Made by a program: the position numbers and the translations under genes. From Aquibium oceanicum (lineage in GTDB: Bacteria > Pseudomonadota > Alphaproteobacteria > Rhizobiales > Rhizobiaceae): DNA of 64,000 bases. The notes beneath the pieces were generated by a model that ran no database searches, was not told the DNA's origin, and saw only the letters and a program-made list of their open reading frames with translations. The stretch covers positions 4,997,501 through 5,061,500 of the forward strand of contig NZ_CP018171.1 of the NCBI RefSeq assembly GCF_001889605.1, in the 5' to 3' direction. Below, one piece after another: positions 44,188 through 53,065 of the stretch. Positions within the stretch are counted from its first letter, which is position 1; each line of letters begins with the position of its first letter.

Positions 44188-44895
44188 ATGTATGGACACA
44201 TTTTCCACACCGTGAGGCGTCCGGAACCGCGCCTGCTCGAGGCATTCGCCAAGCTGCCGAGCGCGACGATCTCGGATGCGATGGGTCGGCACGGGGCGTT
44301 GAACATGTCGATCCGGCCGCTCTACGAGAACATCTCGATGACTGGGTGCGCGCTGACGGTGTTGTGCTTCCCCGGCGACAACATCATGACGCATCGCGCG
44401 TTGCAGATGGTCCAGCCGGGCGACGTGCTGGTGATCGACGACGGCGATCACGACACGGGCTGTTTCGGCCACAAGAGCGCGATGCTGGCGCGGTCGCGCG
44501 GCGGGACGGGTGCGGTGATGAACGGCTCGATCCGCGACGCCAGGGAACTGCGCGCCGACCGATTTCCGATCTTCTGCCGCGGCGTGTCGCCCCGTGCGCC
44601 GCAGAAGAACACGCCCGGATCGATCAACGTCCCCGTCACGCTCGGCGGCATCGTGATCCAGCCGGGCGACATCCTCGTCGGCGACGACGACGGGGTGGTC
44701 GTCGTACCGCTGGCTTCTGCGGAGGACATCCTGGCCAAGGCCCAGGCGCGCGATGCGCAGGAGCAGAAGGGGCCGGCAAAATCCGGCGAACTGCCGCTCG
44801 ATCCCGCGGGCGCCCGGCTCGATCTCGACAGGATGCTGGAAGGCAAGGTCGTCCATCATCACGACCTCGTCGACTGGGGTCTTGGACGGCGCTGA
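44188..44895 (+). CDS. RraA-fold aldolase-like protein 4
   Basis: This 235-residue fourth family member contains SATISDAMGRHGALNMSIRP, GCALTVLCFPGDNIMTHRAL, QPGDVLVIDDGD, GAVMNGSIRDAREL with Arg116-Asp117, and PGDILVGDDDGVVVVP. It resembles genuine CHA/HMG aldolases more than the tandem trio does. The acidic residue that follows WG in others is His95 here. It stands alone, divergent from the MBL hydrolase and convergent with the TRAP transporter genes (39-base gap). A longer, basic C-terminal tail of about 35 residues is unusual. Confidence 0.87.
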   Translation: MYGHIFHTVRRPEPRLLEAFAKLPSATISDAMGRHGALNMSIRPLYENISMTGCALTVLCFPGDNIMTHRALQMVQPGDVLVIDDGDHDTGCFGHKSAMLARSRGGTGAVMNGSIRDARELRADRFPIFCRGVSPRAPQKNTPGSINVPVTLGGIVIQPGDILVGDDDGVVVVPLASAEDILAKAQARDAQEQKGPAKSGELPLDPAGARLDLDRMLEGKVVHHHDLVDWGLGRR

Positions 44896-44934
44896 CCAGC
44901 GACCGGTCGCGCTCCCGCCGTCTGCGGGCACCGG

Positions 44935-46254
44935 TCAGTTGCCGTAGAGAACCTGCGGCAGCCAGGTTGCGAGGCCGGGAAACAGGATCACCAGAGCCAC
45001 CGTCGCGGCCTGCATGAAGATGAAGGGTATCACGCCCCGGTACATGTGCTTCAGCGTGATCGATTTCGGCGCGATACCCCGCAGGTAGAAGATCGAAGGC
45101 GCCATTGGCGGCGTCAGGTAGGCGGCCTGCAGCACGATCAGGAAAACCACCGCGAACCAGAGCGGGTCCACGCCCGATGCCTTGACCAGCGGCATGGCGA
45201 TGGGGATGACGATCAGGATCACCGAGATCAGGTCGAGCACGAAGCCGGCGACGAAGGTCAGGAGCAGGATCAGCGCGATCGAGGCCCCGCCGGTAATCCC
45301 GTAATCGTTCAGCAGCGACTGCATCGCCCGCATCCCGCCGGTCGAATAGAAGACGGCCGAAAAGATGCTGCCTGCCAGCACGATCATGATGATCATCGCG
45401 GTGACACCGAGCGTGCGGAAGAGCGCGTCCTTCATCACCGCGAAGGTCATCCTCCCGTGCAGGACGGCCAGCACGAAACAGCCGGCCGCGCCGCACGCGG
45501 CGGCCTCGGTGGGAGTTGCCCAGCCCGCGAGAATGCTGCCGAGAACGACGACGATCAGGGCGACCGGGGGAAGCAGCGCGGTCGCCGTGATGAACAGCTT
45601 GGCGCCGAGGGAATGATCATCGTCCTCGTCGAATTCGGCTAGGGGGGCGAGTTCCGGCTTCGCGAAACTGATGACCAGGATGTAGAGCAGGAAGAAGCCG
45701 GCCATGACGAGACCCGGCATCATGATGCCCGAAAACAGGCTCCCCACCGGAAGCGAGGCGATCGGCGCCAGCACGATGACTGTGATCGAGGGCGGGATGA
45801 TCGTGCCGAGCGATCCGCCGGCGCAGATGGTGCCGGAGATGAGTTCCTTGGAGTAGTTGTACTTGAGCATGGCCGGGATCGCGAGCAGGCCGATGACTGT
45901 CTCGGTCGCCCCGGCGACGCCCGTCGAGGCCGCGAAGATCGTGCTCATGACGATGGTGCCGATGGCGAGGCCACCCGGCAGCTTGCGGGTCCAGATGTGC
46001 ACCGCATCGTAGAGACGCTCGGCAATGCCGGAGCGCTGCAGCAGCGCTCCCATCAGGATGAACAGCGGAATGGCACCGAGGACGTAGTTCGACCCGACCT
46101 CGTTCACCTTGGAGACCATCAGCGCGACGATCTTGTCGCCAAAGCGCAGGTAACCGAAGACGAGGCTCACGCCCAGCATCGAGAAAGCGATGGGAAATCC
46201 GAGCGCGATCAGGAGGAAGAGCGTCGGAAACATCCAGATCCCGAGAAAACTCAT
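44935..46254 (-). CDS. TRAP transporter large membrane subunit (DctM-type)
   Basis: This 439-residue DctM-family protein has about 12 hydrophobic segments. Typical stretches are FLLIALGFPIAFSMLGVSLV, IPLFILMGALLQRSG and VGATETVIGLLAIPAML (the family's AG.T/S..G motif). GGSLGTIIPPSITVIVLAPI and IPIAMPLVKASGVDPLWFAV follow. It forms the sodium-driven permease with the small subunit. The frame runs further upstream, but ATG 46254 overlaps the stop of the DctQ gene and is the family start. It exports nothing; it imports organic acids captured by the binding protein at 46884. Confidence 0.95.
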   Translation of the reverse strand: MSFLGIWMFPTLFLLIALGFPIAFSMLGVSLVFGYLRFGDKIVALMVSKVNEVGSNYVLGAIPLFILMGALLQRSGIAERLYDAVHIWTRKLPGGLAIGTIVMSTIFAASTGVAGATETVIGLLAIPAMLKYNYSKELISGTICAGGSLGTIIPPSITVIVLAPIASLPVGSLFSGIMMPGLVMAGFFLLYILVISFAKPELAPLAEFDEDDDHSLGAKLFITATALLPPVALIVVVLGSILAGWATPTEAAACGAAGCFVLAVLHGRMTFAVMKDALFRTLGVTAMIIMIVLAGSIFSAVFYSTGGMRAMQSLLNDYGITGGASIALILLLTFVAGFVLDLISVILIVIPIAMPLVKASGVDPLWFAVVFLIVLQAAYLTPPMAPSIFYLRGIAPKSITLKHMYRGVIPFIFMQAATVALVILFPGLATWLPQVLYGN

Positions 46255-46775
46255 ATCAGGCCGGCCTCGGCTCTTTCGGGTTCGTGCGATTGCCCGGTGA
46301 CGAGCGTGCGCACGCAGCGGATCACCTCGACCAGCGCCTGGAGGGACAGGATCGCGAACCCCGTGAACAGCACCGCGCGGAGGGGCCATACCACCGGGTT
46401 CCAGGACGACACGCCGCTGACCTCGCCCGAGCGGTAGGCGCGTAGCGCGTACTGGAAAAGGCCGTTGCTGACGGCGATCGCACAGGGCAGGAAAATGGCG
46501 TAGCCGACCAGGTCGACGACGGCGCGCCAGCGCAGGCTCAGGCTGCCGTAGATGAAATCGACGTTCACATGCTGGCGGTACTTGAGCGCGTAGGCGAAAC
46601 CGAGCGAGAAGATGCCCGACATCATCATGTAGCTTAGTTCGAAGGCCCAGATCGTAGGCGCGTCGAACACGTGCCGGCTCAGGACCTCGTAGACCATGGC
46701 CACCACGAGCGGCACCATGAGGGCCGCGCCGATCACCGCGGCCATGTCACTCAATCGTTCCAGTTTGCTCAGCAC
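46251..46775 (-). CDS. TRAP transporter small membrane subunit (DctQ-type)
   Basis: This 174-residue protein has four transmembrane helices. VVAMVYEVLSRHVFDAPTIW, AFELSYMMMSGIFSLGFAYAL and YRQHVNVDFIYG are the DctQ hallmarks. It is coupled to DctM by a 4-base overlap and follows the binding-protein gene after 108 bases. The C-terminal tail is hydrophilic, as usual. Confidence 0.93.
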   Translation of the reverse strand: MLSKLERLSDMAAVIGAALMVPLVVAMVYEVLSRHVFDAPTIWAFELSYMMMSGIFSLGFAYALKYRQHVNVDFIYGSLSLRWRAVVDLVGYAIFLPCAIAVSNGLFQYALRAYRSGEVSGVSSWNPVVWPLRAVLFTGFAILSLQALVEVIRCVRTLVTGQSHEPERAEAGLI

Positions 46776-46883
46776 GTGCGTCGAACCATCTGTGGCCGGT
46801 GCGGTTGATCCGATCGAAACGGGGCGGGGCCGGTCATCGGATATGGCTCCGACGGCCGATCCCCGGTCCCCGTCTTGGTCGGC

Positions 46884-47963
46884 TCAGTCCCGCGTCTGCC
46901 CGATCGGCAGGCGGAACTCGCCCCAGACCGACAGATGCTTCTGTGTCTCGCGCTGGCTGTCGTAGGCCTTCTTGAACCACTCGTTGGTCGCCGCCTGCTT
47001 CTCCGCCCAGGCGAAGGACGCTTCCTTGGCCTTGGCGATGAAGGAGGGATCGAGTTCGACGAATTCGACGCCCTTGGTCTCGTGCAGCTTGCGCCAGGCG
47101 TCGAGGTCGTTGTCGCCGTAGGCCAGGAAGCTCTCGTAGGTGTTCAGCTTGCCGGCGAGCCTGATGGCTTCCTTGTCATGGTCCGACAGGGTCTCCCAGG
47201 CATCCTTGTTGAACATGCACTCGTTGAAGCTGGCGGGCTGATGGATGCCCGGCACGATGATGTAGGGCGCGATCGTCTGGAAGCCGGCGCTGAGGTTGAT
47301 ACCGGGGCCGCCCCACTCGACCGCGTCCACGACCCTGCGTTCCAGCGCGTCAAAGACTTCCGGTCCGGGCAGCACGACGGTCGTGGCACCCAGTTCTGTA
47401 GCAATCTCTGCCCAGGCTCCCGAGGTGCGCATGCGCAGTCCCTGGAAATCCTCGAGCGTGCGCACGGGCTTGTGCGAGTGCAGGAAGATCTCGGTCTCGA
47501 CGATGTTGCAGGGGATCGAGACGACGCCGAACTTCTCCATGCGCCATTCGGCCAGCAGCTCCTCGCCGCCGCCCTTGTAGAGCCAGAACATGTATTCTTC
47601 CGGCGTCAGGCCACCCGACCAGCCGGCGAAGACGACGCCCGCCTTGTCGATGCCGATGTCGTAGGCCATCCAGTTGAGGCCGACTTCGGCGAGCCCGTTC
47701 TGCACCGTTTCGGTGACTTTCAGCGCCGGGCCGACCATCCCGGGTGCGGCGACGTCGATCTTGACGCGGCCCTCGGTCAGGAATTCGACGCGCTCAGCGA
47801 AATTCTTCGCGCCGACTTCCATCCAGATGCCGCCGGCATGCGCTGCCAAAGTCCACTGAACGTTCTCGGCCCGCGCCGCCGTCGCCCCCGCCGAGACCCC
47901 GAAACCGACGGCCGCGGCGGTCACAGCCGCGCGAACCAGTGACCCATGATTGAGATTGCCCAT
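46884..47963 (-). CDS. TRAP transporter solute-binding protein (DctP-type)
   Basis: This 359-residue periplasmic protein has a Sec signal peptide (about residues 1-32, ending ATAARA). It then shows VQWTLAAHAGGIWMEVGAKNFAERVE and LEDFQGLRMRTSGAWAEIA, the conserved Arg (RMRT) that binds the substrate carboxylate. ALERRVVDAVEWGGPGINL is also typical; that subgroup (with WGGP) often binds 2-oxo or aromatic acids. It is the first gene of the TRAP operon. A 227-base gap separates it from the cyclase-family gene upstream, so they may be read together. Confidence 0.93.
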   Translation of the reverse strand: MGNLNHGSLVRAAVTAAAVGFGVSAGATAARAENVQWTLAAHAGGIWMEVGAKNFAERVEFLTEGRVKIDVAAPGMVGPALKVTETVQNGLAEVGLNWMAYDIGIDKAGVVFAGWSGGLTPEEYMFWLYKGGGEELLAEWRMEKFGVVSIPCNIVETEIFLHSHKPVRTLEDFQGLRMRTSGAWAEIATELGATTVVLPGPEVFDALERRVVDAVEWGGPGINLSAGFQTIAPYIIVPGIHQPASFNECMFNKDAWETLSDHDKEAIRLAGKLNTYESFLAYGDNDLDAWRKLHETKGVEFVELDPSFIAKAKEASFAWAEKQAATNEWFKKAYDSQRETQKHLSVWGEFRLPIGQTRD

Positions 47964-48190
47964 GATGCCAGTCCTCCCTTGAAAAGCGAACGCTAAGTTG
48001 GAAAGACAAGAGGGGCAAATACTGGAACTTCCTCCCAGAATGCCATTTCGGCATACTCAAGCCGTTCGCCCGAAACCAGGAATTGGCTCTGGGCGCCGGC
48101 GATCCACAGTCGTAAAAACGCGCCGCGGCGCTGCGTTTCAACGATGCTTTCGACTTCGAACTGCCCGGGTCGGCAGGCTGCCGGCCTGCT

Positions 48191-48928
48191 TCAGTCCTCA
48201 GTGACTGCCCTGAACAAGGCCCTGACCGGCGCGCCGTCGGATCCCTCAATGTTCAGCGCGTTGAACAGGAACTCCACGCGCCGTCCGGCCAGCGCGCCGT
48301 GGCCGCGCAGATGCTCGCAGATCAGGATGCCGCGGCTCAGCAGCGCCCGGTGGACAGGCCAGTCGAACCCTTCGGGACGCAGATCATAGACGAGGTCCGG
48401 CGTGGCGTAGTCGCAGGCGAAGAGCTTGATCTTCTGTTCCACCAGCCAGTGCGCCGCTTCGACCGACAGGCTCGGGTGGCGGTCGTAGGCCGGCGTGCCG
48501 AAGCGCCTGTCCCAACCGGTGTCGATCGCCAGGATGTCGCCCTCGCGCAGTTTCGGCGACATGGATGTCAGCCTCGCCAGCGCGATGACCTCCTCCGGCT
48601 CGCAGGAAACCGACCAGACGACGCCCGGCCCGTGCAGGCGGTCGAGCGGGATGTCCTCGAAGGCCGGACCGTCGAGATAGTAGTGCCGCGGGGAATCGAT
48701 ATGGGTGCCGGCATGCACCACCATCTTCAGTTCGGTCACGTTGAAGGGATGGTCCGGCATCTCGCGGACCCGCCGGAAGGAAGGCTTGTCGAAGATCGAC
48801 GCACAGGGCATTCCCGGCTCGACACGGTAGGACAGGTCGATCCAGGGCCCCGCCGGCACCCCCGGCTCTTGCGCCGCGAACTCGTTCCAGCCGAGCCAAC
48901 CGGTGCCCTGCTGCACCGCTTCACACAT
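48191..48928 (-). CDS. Cyclase-family hydrolase (kynurenine-formamidase-like)
   Basis: This 245-residue metal hydrolase has the family signature HAGTHIDSPRH at 72-82 (HxGTHxDxPxH), which supplies the zinc ligands. LREGDILAIDTGWDRRFG follows, as does a late RGILICEHLRG stretch. Family members hydrolyse cyclic amides, formamides or lactones, or isatin. It probably opens a ring or cleaves an amide or ester in the pathway. It is on the same strand as the TRAP operon downstream and 51 bases after a CysB-like LysR gene, so the regulator, hydrolase and transporter may form one unit. Confidence 0.85.
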   Translation of the reverse strand: MCEAVQQGTGWLGWNEFAAQEPGVPAGPWIDLSYRVEPGMPCASIFDKPSFRRVREMPDHPFNVTELKMVVHAGTHIDSPRHYYLDGPAFEDIPLDRLHGPGVVWSVSCEPEEVIALARLTSMSPKLREGDILAIDTGWDRRFGTPAYDRHPSLSVEAAHWLVEQKIKLFACDYATPDLVYDLRPEGFDWPVHRALLSRGILICEHLRGHGALAGRRVEFLFNALNIEGSDGAPVRALFRAVTED

Positions 48929-48979
48929 GATGGCCTCCCAGAGAGAAATCGGCGGACGGCGCGCCGCGAAAACCTGCCG

Positions 48980-49915
48980 TCAGTCGCGCGCGATCGCGCT
49001 CTTCAGCGCCGAGCGCACCGCCTTGAGGGTGAGCTTTTCGGAAAGCGAGGAGATGAATTCCAGCACGTAAGGCCGAATGTAGCTCGTCGGGCGCAGCGTG
49101 ATGGTGGTCGTGCTCGGCGCGAAGAGGTGGCTGGCGTCGCGCGCTTCCAGACCGATGTCCTGTGCGGGATTGTAGGCAGCGTTGGTTAGGATCGCGAGGC
49201 CGAGATCGAGCAGCGCGTAGGTTTTCGAGACGTCGGCGTCGATCGCGCTCAGCGCGAACCTCGGCGTGCAGCCGGCGCGCTGGAATGCCTCCATCACCTT
49301 CCACCGGCCGCTGTAGCGGGCGTCGTAGGCGATGAGCGGATGGGCGGCGAGGTTCTCGTAGGTGAGCTCCGGCTCCGAGAAGATCGAGTGGCCTTTCGGG
49401 CCGACGACGATGCGGCTGATCTCGTTGCCCTGCAGGCGAAGCAGCTCGGGAAAGCTGCGCTGCGTCTCCGGCCCGACAGAAAAATCCGCCTCGCCGTCCT
49501 CGACCATGGCGCAGATGGTCTCCGGATCGCCCTGCTTGAGGATCAGCTCCACCTTCGGATAGCGCTTGATGAAGTTCACCACGATGTTGGGCAGCACGTA
49601 GCGCGCCTGCGTATGGGTGGTGGCGATCACCATCTGGCCCTGATCGAGCGCCTCCAGGTCCATCTTGAGTGAGCGCAGCGTGGCGACGTCCGCGGTCACC
49701 CGCTTGGCGATTGCCAGAACGTGCTCGCCCGGCTCGGTCAGCCCGATGATGCGGTTGCGCGTACGGCGGAAGATGTCGACGCCGAGCTCGCCCTCGAGCA
49801 CCTGGATCTGGCGGCTGACGCCCGGCTGCGAGGTGTTCAGCGCCTCCGCCGCCGCGGACAGATGATTGCCCTGCTTGGCGATCTCGGCGACGTATCTCAG
49901 CTGCTGCAACTTCAT
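48980..49915 (-). CDS. CysB-like LysR regulator (paralogue 3)
   Basis: This 311-residue regulator begins MKLQQLRYVAEIAKQGNHLS, then AEALNTSQPGVSRQIQVLE. The effector domain opens ATTHTQARYVLPNIV, even closer to CysB (TTHTQARY) than paralogues 1 and 2. The rest is clearly more diverged from those two. It is divergent from the second TcuA-like gene with a 112-base gap that contains GTATGCATAC, so it probably controls that gene and perhaps the hydrolase-TRAP unit downstream. Confidence 0.9.
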   Translation of the reverse strand: MKLQQLRYVAEIAKQGNHLSAAAEALNTSQPGVSRQIQVLEGELGVDIFRRTRNRIIGLTEPGEHVLAIAKRVTADVATLRSLKMDLEALDQGQMVIATTHTQARYVLPNIVVNFIKRYPKVELILKQGDPETICAMVEDGEADFSVGPETQRSFPELLRLQGNEISRIVVGPKGHSIFSEPELTYENLAAHPLIAYDARYSGRWKVMEAFQRAGCTPRFALSAIDADVSKTYALLDLGLAILTNAAYNPAQDIGLEARDASHLFAPSTTTITLRPTSYIRPYVLEFISSLSEKLTLKAVRSALKSAIARD

Positions 49916-50027
49916 CCGGGTATAACATCAGCAAATCCAAGAATGTCAACTCGTTCTTTGTATGCATACTCGGAGGCCCGTAACTGTCACGCTCGAAGAA
50001 TGGTTCGAGACGGGGAAGAGCGCCTTT

Positions 50028-51524
50028 ATGTCCGAGGACGCCAGGTACGACGTGATCGTGGTCGGTGGGGGAAACGCGGCGCTTTGCGCGGCCATTTCGG
50101 CCCGAAACGCGGGCGGCAGCGTCCTCCTTCTGGAGCGGGCGCCGGAGGAGGAACGCGGCGGCAACAGCACCTTCACCGACGGCAAGTTCCGAGCGGTCTA
50201 CAACGGGCTGGAGGACGTCAAGGCACTGGTGCCGGACCTGACGCAGGCGGAGATCGACAGCACCGATTTCGGCGAATACACCGAGAACGACTTCTTCGAC
50301 GACATGGCGCGCATCACCCAGATGCGGACCGACCCGGACCTGTGCGAAATCCTGGTGCGCAGCAGCCGTGACGCCCTGTTCTGGCTGAAGGATCAGGGCA
50401 TCCGCTTCATGGCCAACTACGGCCGCCAGGCCTACAAGGTCGACGGCCGCTTCAAGTTCTGGGGCGGCACCACCCTGGTCGTCGCCGCCGGCGGACCGGG
50501 GCTGGTCGACGGCCTCTACAGGCGCGCCGAAAAGCTGGGCGTGGAGATCCGCTACGATGCGGCGGTGAAGAGCCTCCTGCATGCGGACGGGACCGGCGTG
50601 ACGGGCGTGCGCGTCTTCATGGACGGCGAGATGAAGACGGTGCGCTCGAAGGCCGTCGTGCTCGCCTGCGGCGGCTTCGAGGCGAACGCCGAATGGCGCG
50701 CGAAATATCTCGGGCCGGGCTGGGACCTCGCCAAGGTGCGCGGCAGCCGCTTCAACACCGGCGACGGGCTGGCCATGGCGCTGCAGATCGGCGCGCAGCC
50801 GACGGGCCACTGGTCGGGCTGCCACGCCACGGCCTGGGAGCGCTACGCCGCCGACTTCGGCAACTCCTCCGACACCATTCAGTACCAGCGCCACAGCTAT
50901 ACGTTCGGCATCGTCGTGAACAAGAACGGCGAGCGCTTCATCGACGAGGGCGCCGACTTCCGCAACTACACCTACGCCAAATACGGCCAGGAAGTGCTGA
51001 GGCAGCCCGAGCAGGTCGCCTGGCAGATCTACGACGGCAAGGTGCTGCACCTCCTGACCGACGAGTACCGCTCGCGGCTGGTCACCAAGGTCAGCGCGGA
51101 CACGATCGAGGGCCTGGTCGAACAACTCGACGAGGTGAACCAGGCGCGTCTGCTCAAGACGATCGAGACCTACAACGCCGCGGTGGATACCAGCGTGCCC
51201 TTCGACGCCAACAGCCTCGACGGCCGCGCCGCGAAGGGGCTGGCCGTGCCGCGTTCCAACTGGGCGAACCCCTTGGATACGGCGCCCTTCGAAGCCTACG
51301 CCGTCACCTGTGGCATCACCTTCACCTTCGGCGGCCTGAAGATCAATCTGGAGGGCCAGGTGCTGGACACGGACGGTAGGCCGATCCCCGGCCTGTTCGC
51401 GGCCGGCGAAATGGTGGGCGGCATATTCTATCACAACTATCCGGGCGCCAGCGGCCTGACCAGCGGCACCGTTTTCGGTCGCCTGGCCGGCGCAAGTGCG
51501 GCCGCGGCAGCATTGGCGGGGTAA
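50028..51524 (+). CDS. TcuA-like FAD-dependent dehydrogenase (paralogue 2)
   Basis: This 498-residue flavoprotein closely resembles the one at 34029. It has VIVVGGGNAALCAAISARNA, LLERAPEEERGGNSTFTDG, GDGLAMALQIGAQPTGHWSG and ITFTFGGLKI...IPGLFAAGEMVGGIF. I choose ATG 50028, preceded by GGGAAGAG, although the frame is open from 49962 and would add 22 residues. It probably desaturates a polycarboxylate, with an unknown electron acceptor. It stands alone on the plus strand between its LysR regulator and the convergent aldehyde dehydrogenase gene. Confidence 0.87.
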   Translation: MSEDARYDVIVVGGGNAALCAAISARNAGGSVLLLERAPEEERGGNSTFTDGKFRAVYNGLEDVKALVPDLTQAEIDSTDFGEYTENDFFDDMARITQMRTDPDLCEILVRSSRDALFWLKDQGIRFMANYGRQAYKVDGRFKFWGGTTLVVAAGGPGLVDGLYRRAEKLGVEIRYDAAVKSLLHADGTGVTGVRVFMDGEMKTVRSKAVVLACGGFEANAEWRAKYLGPGWDLAKVRGSRFNTGDGLAMALQIGAQPTGHWSGCHATAWERYAADFGNSSDTIQYQRHSYTFGIVVNKNGERFIDEGADFRNYTYAKYGQEVLRQPEQVAWQIYDGKVLHLLTDEYRSRLVTKVSADTIEGLVEQLDEVNQARLLKTIETYNAAVDTSVPFDANSLDGRAAKGLAVPRSNWANPLDTAPFEAYAVTCGITFTFGGLKINLEGQVLDTDGRPIPGLFAAGEMVGGIFYHNYPGASGLTSGTVFGRLAGASAAAAALAG

Positions 51525-51580
51525 GGAGGCGGCTCCGCCACCACGGCGGGGCGCACGGCGTGCCATAGCCGCTTCCGATA

Positions 51581-53065
51581 TCAGTTGGCGAAGGGATCTT
51601 CGGGCACGCCGGTCGACAGGTCGACGACGATGGTCTTGGTCTCGGTGAATTGGTCCATGACCTGCATGGAGTTCTCCCGGCCGATGCCGCTCAGCTTATA
51701 GCCGCCATAGGGCAGCATCCAGTGCACGGGGCGGAAGGTGTTGACCGACACCAGCCCGCACTCGATCCGCGCGGCCACGCGGTGGGCGCGGGAAAGGTCC
51801 GACGTGAACAGGCCGCCGACCAGGCCGTAGTCGGTGGAGTTGGCAAGCCCGACCACTTCCTCCTCGGAATCGAACGGCATGACCGCCAGCACGGGACCGA
51901 ACACTTCCTCACGCGCGAGCCGCGTCGAGGGATCGACATCGGAGAAGACGGTCGGCTGGACGTAGTAGCCGACATCCAGTCCCTCCGGCCTGCCGCCGCC
52001 GGTCATAAGGCGGGCGCCGCTCTCGATCCCCAGCTGGATGTAGCTCTGCGTCTTCGCCAGCTGCTCGGCCGAGGTGTGCGGCCCGATATGGGTCCTTCGA
52101 TCGCTCGGCGCGCCGACGCGGATGCGCGCCGCCCGTTCGGCGATCGCCGCCGCGAACTTCTCGTAGACCGGGCGCTCGACGAAGACGCGCGAGGCGAGCG
52201 AACAGGACTGGCCGGTCGAGCGGAAGGCGCTGTGGACAGCGACCGAAAGCGCGCGGTCGATATCGGCGTCGGCAAAGACGATGTAGGGGGATTTGCCGCC
52301 GCATTCGAACGTGCAGCGCTTCAGGTTGTCCGCGGCCGACTTCATGATGCGGATCGCCGTGCCGTGGTGGCCGGTGAAGGAAATCTTGTTCACGCCGGGA
52401 TGCGAGGCCAGCGCCTGGCCGGCGATCTTGCCGTAGCCCGGACAGACGTTGACCACGCCCGGCGGCACGCCTGCCTCCTCGGCCAGCCGCGCGATTTCCA
52501 GGATGCTCGCGGGCGTCTGTTCCGCCGGCTTGATCACCATGGTGTTGCCGGCGGCGAGCGCCGGGCCGAGCTTCCAGCAGCACAGGAGGATCGGCGAGTT
52601 CCACGGCAGGATGGCCCCGACGACGCCGACCGGCTCGCGCCGGGTGTAGGCCAGCATGTCGGTCTTGAACGGGATCTGGGCGCCGTTCACCTTGTCGGCG
52701 GCGCCGGCGAAGAAGGTCAGCCAGTCAGCCGCGCGCTGCATCTCGCCGAGCGTGTCCCTCACCGGCTTGCCGTTGTCGCGGCTTTCGATCTCGGCCAGCT
52801 GCCGCGCGTTCGCGGTGATGAGCTGCGCGAGCTTGTAGAGGATCGCCCCGCGCTTCGTCGGATCCATGCGCGACCATGGGCCAGAGAGCGCGTCGCGCGC
52901 CGCCTTGACCGCCGCGTCGATGTCGGCCTCGTCTGCCTCCGCGACATGGGCCCAAACCGTCTCGGTCGCGGGATCGATCGACTGGATGACCCTGCCGGAA
53001 TGCGGAAGGACCCATTCGCCGCCGATATAGAGGCGGTCGCGGACGAAGAGGCCGTCGTCGCTCAT
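51581..53065 (-). CDS. Aldehyde dehydrogenase 2
   Basis: This 494-residue aldehyde dehydrogenase has catalytic Cys288 (GQSCSLASR), Glu254 (FECGGKSP) and Asn156 (LPWNSP). The loop after the cofactor fold reads SFTGHHGTA instead of the common SFTGSTxTG, an unusual His-His at the nucleotide-binding turn. It is the last gene of an operon with an MmgE/PrpD gene, overlapping it by 4 bases. It probably oxidises an aldehyde intermediate of the same pathway. Confidence 0.93.
   Translation of the reverse strand: MSDDGLFVRDRLYIGGEWVLPHSGRVIQSIDPATETVWAHVAEADEADIDAAVKAARDALSGPWSRMDPTKRGAILYKLAQLITANARQLAEIESRDNGKPVRDTLGEMQRAADWLTFFAGAADKVNGAQIPFKTDMLAYTRREPVGVVGAILPWNSPILLCCWKLGPALAAGNTMVIKPAEQTPASILEIARLAEEAGVPPGVVNVCPGYGKIAGQALASHPGVNKISFTGHHGTAIRIMKSAADNLKRCTFECGGKSPYIVFADADIDRALSVAVHSAFRSTGQSCSLASRVFVERPVYEKFAAAIAERAARIRVGAPSDRRTHIGPHTSAEQLAKTQSYIQLGIESGARLMTGGGRPEGLDVGYYVQPTVFSDVDPSTRLAREEVFGPVLAVMPFDSEEEVVGLANSTDYGLVGGLFTSDLSRAHRVAARIECGLVSVNTFRPVHWMLPYGGYKLSGIGRENSMQVMDQFTETKTIVVDLSTGVPEDPFAN

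Noticed and set aside
44892-44938. CTGACC ... GGTCAG and GCGACCGGTCGC hairpins between convergent genes
   Set aside because: They could be terminators, but arms are short, the loop is long and there is no T run; not strong enough to list.
48174-48190. GCAGGC/GCCTGC hairpin after the cyclase-family gene
   Set aside because: No T run follows on the minus strand, so a terminator call is weak.
48921-51566. 881-codon minus-strand frame
   Set aside because: It is antisense to the TcuA-like gene at 50028 and out of frame with the LysR gene.
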